Assembly: GCF_025264625.1 (NCBI RefSeq) | Contig: NZ_CP093313.1 | Location: 124,001-188,000 of the forward strand | Direction: 5' to 3' | Length of the DNA: 64,000 nucleotides | From: Occallatibacter riparius | GTDB lineage: Bacteria > Acidobacteriota > Terriglobia > Terriglobales > Acidobacteriaceae | In this document: piece by piece, positions 62,060 to 64,000 of the stretch | How the letters are laid out: every line of letters starts with the position of its first letter | Position numbering within the stretch: the stretch's first letter is position 1 | Position numbers and translations under genes: made by a program | The notes under the pieces: model-generated | What the model was told of the DNA's origin: nothing | Database searches by the model: none | What the model saw: the letters and a program-made list of their open reading frames with translations, nothing else

Positions 62060-63358
62060 GTGTCACGCAGAAATCTTCCCTTTGTGTTTCTGTGCTTCGT
62101 ATTGGTGCAACTCGCAATTCTGCCGCGTGCGTTTGGGCAGGTGACTGACGATGCGCAGCCAAACGTCCGAGTCAATCCTGTCATCGAATGGAACCGGGAG
62201 CTCCTTGTCATTCTCCGTACGCCGGGGGCCCAGCCGGCGACGATCCACTCCACCCGAAGCTTTGCCATGCTGCACGCCGCCATCTTCGATGCGGTCAACG
62301 CCATCGACAGGTCCTATCACCCCTACGCACTGCATCTTTCGTATGTGCCGCGAAGGGCCTCAACCTGGGCTGCCGCGGACCAGGCTGCGCACGATGTCCT
62401 GGTCGCGCTATATCCTGCTTTTTCGCCCTCGCTCGATTTGGAACTCCAACAAGATCTCGACCAGCTCCCTAACGGCAAGAGGAAGACAGAAGGCGTCGCA
62501 GTTGGAGAAGCGGCCGCCGCCGCGATCATCGCTCTGCGAGAGGACGATGGATCTTCGGCGACATTCCCGCCTTTTGTACCCACCAGTCAGCCGGGAAGCT
62601 ACCAACTGACACCGCCCAATTTTGCGCCCGCAGATTTCGTTCAATGGGCGAGCGTCAGACCATTCGCGATCGATTCTGCAAGCGAGTTTCGCCCCGCCGC
62701 TCCGCCCGATCTCACCAGCGACCGCTATACGCAGTCCTTCAATGAAGTGAAAGACTTTGGTTCCGCGGCAAGCACTCTGCGCTCGACGGATCAGACCCAG
62801 ATAGGAAAATTCTGGAACGGCAACATTCAGGATTTCTGGAACGAGATCGCTCAGACAGCGGCCACTCAACATGAACTGGGCATCCTGCGGAGCGCGCATC
62901 TGTTTGCAGTTCTGAATTTCGCGCTGGCCGACACGGCAATCGCGTTCTTTGATGCAAAGTACACCTACGATCTGTGGCGGCCGGTGACAGCCGTCCAAAT
63001 GGCCGATACCGATAATAACCCGGGCACCGAGGCGGACAGCACATGGCAGCCCCTATCGGTCAAGACGGCACCTGATCCGTCCTATCCCGGCGCACACAGC
63101 GCCGTCAGTGCGGCGGGCGGCTGGGTACTCCGCGAATTTCTCGGAAACGCGATCCGCCTCGACGTGACATCGGAGTCGCTCCCCGGAGTTACGCGGCACT
63201 TCAGCAGTTTTTCTGATGCGGTCGCGGAAGCCGGCGTGAGCCGTATCTATGCCGGCCAGCATTTTCGGTTCGACCATGAGGAAGGGTTGCATCTCGGCGA
63301 TCGCGTAGCCCACGCCGTGACCCTGAGCGTCCTTCAACCGCGACGAGATTGGAGGTAG
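62060..63358 (+). CDS. Vanadium-dependent haloperoxidase-like/PAP2 secreted protein
   Basis: A 432-residue exported protein; signal peptide (FVFLCFVLVQLAILPRAFGQ) is fixed by GTG 62060 with AGGAGG upstream. The helical PAP2 fold carries the three vanadate/phosphate motifs: K-x6-R-P in KYTYDLWRPVTAV, P-S-x4-H in DPSYPGAHSAVSA, and S-R-x-x-x-x-x-H in SRIYAGQHFRFDHEEG. These residues bind vanadate in haloperoxidases and phosphate in acid phosphatases, so either activity is possible. Bacterial members oxidise halides; the clear haloperoxidase-like spacing favours this. Confidence 0.85.
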   Translation: MSRRNLPFVFLCFVLVQLAILPRAFGQVTDDAQPNVRVNPVIEWNRELLVILRTPGAQPATIHSTRSFAMLHAAIFDAVNAIDRSYHPYALHLSYVPRRASTWAAADQAAHDVLVALYPAFSPSLDLELQQDLDQLPNGKRKTEGVAVGEAAAAAIIALREDDGSSATFPPFVPTSQPGSYQLTPPNFAPADFVQWASVRPFAIDSASEFRPAAPPDLTSDRYTQSFNEVKDFGSAASTLRSTDQTQIGKFWNGNIQDFWNEIAQTAATQHELGILRSAHLFAVLNFALADTAIAFFDAKYTYDLWRPVTAVQMADTDNNPGTEADSTWQPLSVKTAPDPSYPGAHSAVSAAGGWVLREFLGNAIRLDVTSESLPGVTRHFSSFSDAVAEAGVSRIYAGQHFRFDHEEGLHLGDRVAHAVTLSVLQPRRDWR

Positions 63359-63469
63359 CTCTCGCAAGGGAGCTGCTTCTTGCATCGCTAACCCGTCAGG
63401 CCCGCAGGGCTATCGTCTATCGATTTTAGGCTCGTGCTACAGGCTGAGGACTGATAGCTGATGGCTACC

Positions 63470-63949
63470 TCACGGATGCCCCTGCGCGCCCGCGGCCACG
63501 TCAATCCCATGCTTCAGCAGCTTGAGAATCGACCCAAGGCTCTCCGTGGCGCCGCGCTTGCTACCCGGTAGGTTCACGATGATGGTGGCACCCTTCAGCC
63601 CGCAGACTCCGCGGGAAAGCCACGCGAACTGGTTCTGCGCCGCGCCCATCGCCCGCATCGCTTCGGCCAGCCCCGGCGCTTCACGGTCGATCACGCGCCG
63701 CGTAGCCTCCGGTGTGCGGTCGCGCGGGCCCAGCCCCGTTCCGCCGGTGGTCACAATCAGCGCCGCTCCGTCGTTTGCGAACTGCTCCAGCAGCACCGCA
63801 ATCGTGTCCTCTTCATCGGGAACCAGCGCCGTCTCGACCGTAGCCTCCGGCCACTGCTCGTGCAGCAGTTCGACAGTCGCGGGTCCGGCCGTATCCACAG
63901 CCTCGCCCCGCGAACAGCGATCCGAGATGGTTACAACCGCGAGCAGCAT
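63470..63949 (-). CDS. mog: MogA/MoaB-type molybdopterin adenylyltransferase
   Basis: A 159-residue molybdenum cofactor protein: LLAVVTISDRCSRGEAVDTA, LIVTTGGTGLGPRDRTPEAT, GVCGLKGATIIVNLPGS. The G-G-T-G and D-R-T-P-E motifs are those that bind MPT and ATP in MogA. It adenylates molybdopterin before molybdate insertion. ATG 63949 is taken with AGGTG six bases upstream; GTG 63958 is an alternative. No other moa gene is in the window. Confidence 0.92.
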   Translation of the reverse strand: MLLAVVTISDRCSRGEAVDTAGPATVELLHEQWPEATVETALVPDEEDTIAVLLEQFANDGAALIVTTGGTGLGPRDRTPEATRRVIDREAPGLAEAMRAMGAAQNQFAWLSRGVCGLKGATIIVNLPGSKRGATESLGSILKLLKHGIDVAAGAQGHP

Positions 63950-64000
63950 ACGCGTCACCTACTCCGCTTTTGCTCCAACTATTCCTATTGTGTGCAGCCA

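Noticed and set aside
1..64000. CRISPR arrays, tRNA and rRNA genes
   Set aside because: No regularly spaced direct repeats and no cloverleaf or rRNA-like conserved stretches were noticed by eye; a covariance-model scan (tRNAscan, Infernal) would be needed to exclude small RNAs.

Overview
The window most likely comes from an acidobacterium (class Terriglobia, Acidobacteriaceae-like). The pointers are PadR regulators paired with acidobacterial duplicated orphan permeases (ADOP) at 1-2884 and 21630-24675, a secreted protein with a VWFA-related acidobacterial domain (55864-58956), two large Ser/Thr kinases with C-terminal TPR or beta-propeller sensors, and an ECF sigma factor of the kinase-linked type. 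This is inferred from gene content; no rRNA or other phylogenetic marker is present.

Layout. 1-2884: PadR tail and ADOP permease. 3.1-6 kb: a decayed alpha/beta hydrolase, a small membrane protein, an ABM-fold monooxygenase and a frameshifted redoxin. 6160-10750: a complete bufferin (copper-binding peptide) island, with bufA-bufB-bufC preceded by a secreted thioredoxin-like DUF1223 protein and divergent from DoxX, an ECF sigma factor and a zinc-finger anti-sigma factor. 11859-19444: an ArsR regulator heading six genes for a hydrogenase-4/complex-I-like membrane complex (hyfB, C, E, F, G, I order) whose large subunit has lost the nickel-binding cysteines. 19.5-24.7 kb: a broken HNH nuclease, an RbfA-like protein beside an RtcB remnant, and a PadR plus frameshifted ADOP pair. 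25.4-28.9 kb: DinB, a coiled-coil small protein, an MddA-type methyltransferase, a class I methyltransferase and a YdhR-like monooxygenase. 29.3-39.4 kb: a secreted protein, an ECF sigma factor, a TPR kinase, a small secreted protein, a fibre-like surface protein and a second kinase. 39.9-51.7 kb: small broken genes, an intact hipBA pair with an orphan BrnA antitoxin, a Tat-exported phosphoesterase, an NmrA-like protein, a VOC protein and a frameshifted IS110-family transposase. 51.8-64 kb: an ordinary-looking stretch with strongly C-ending codons (YbdK ligase, metallophosphoesterase, NlpC-like protein, VWA protein, lactate dehydrogenase, glycosyltransferase, vanadium-haloperoxidase-like protein, MogA).

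The two most notable systems are the bufferin island, with its own sigma/anti-sigma switch and a mirror-image divergent promoter region, and the ArsR-headed proton-translocating complex without a nickel site, whose electron donor and acceptor cannot be told from the window. A second theme is uneven gene decay. At least a dozen small accessory genes are frameshifted or truncated, while the long genes around them (679-1030 codons) are intact. I saw no tRNA, rRNA or CRISPR array.
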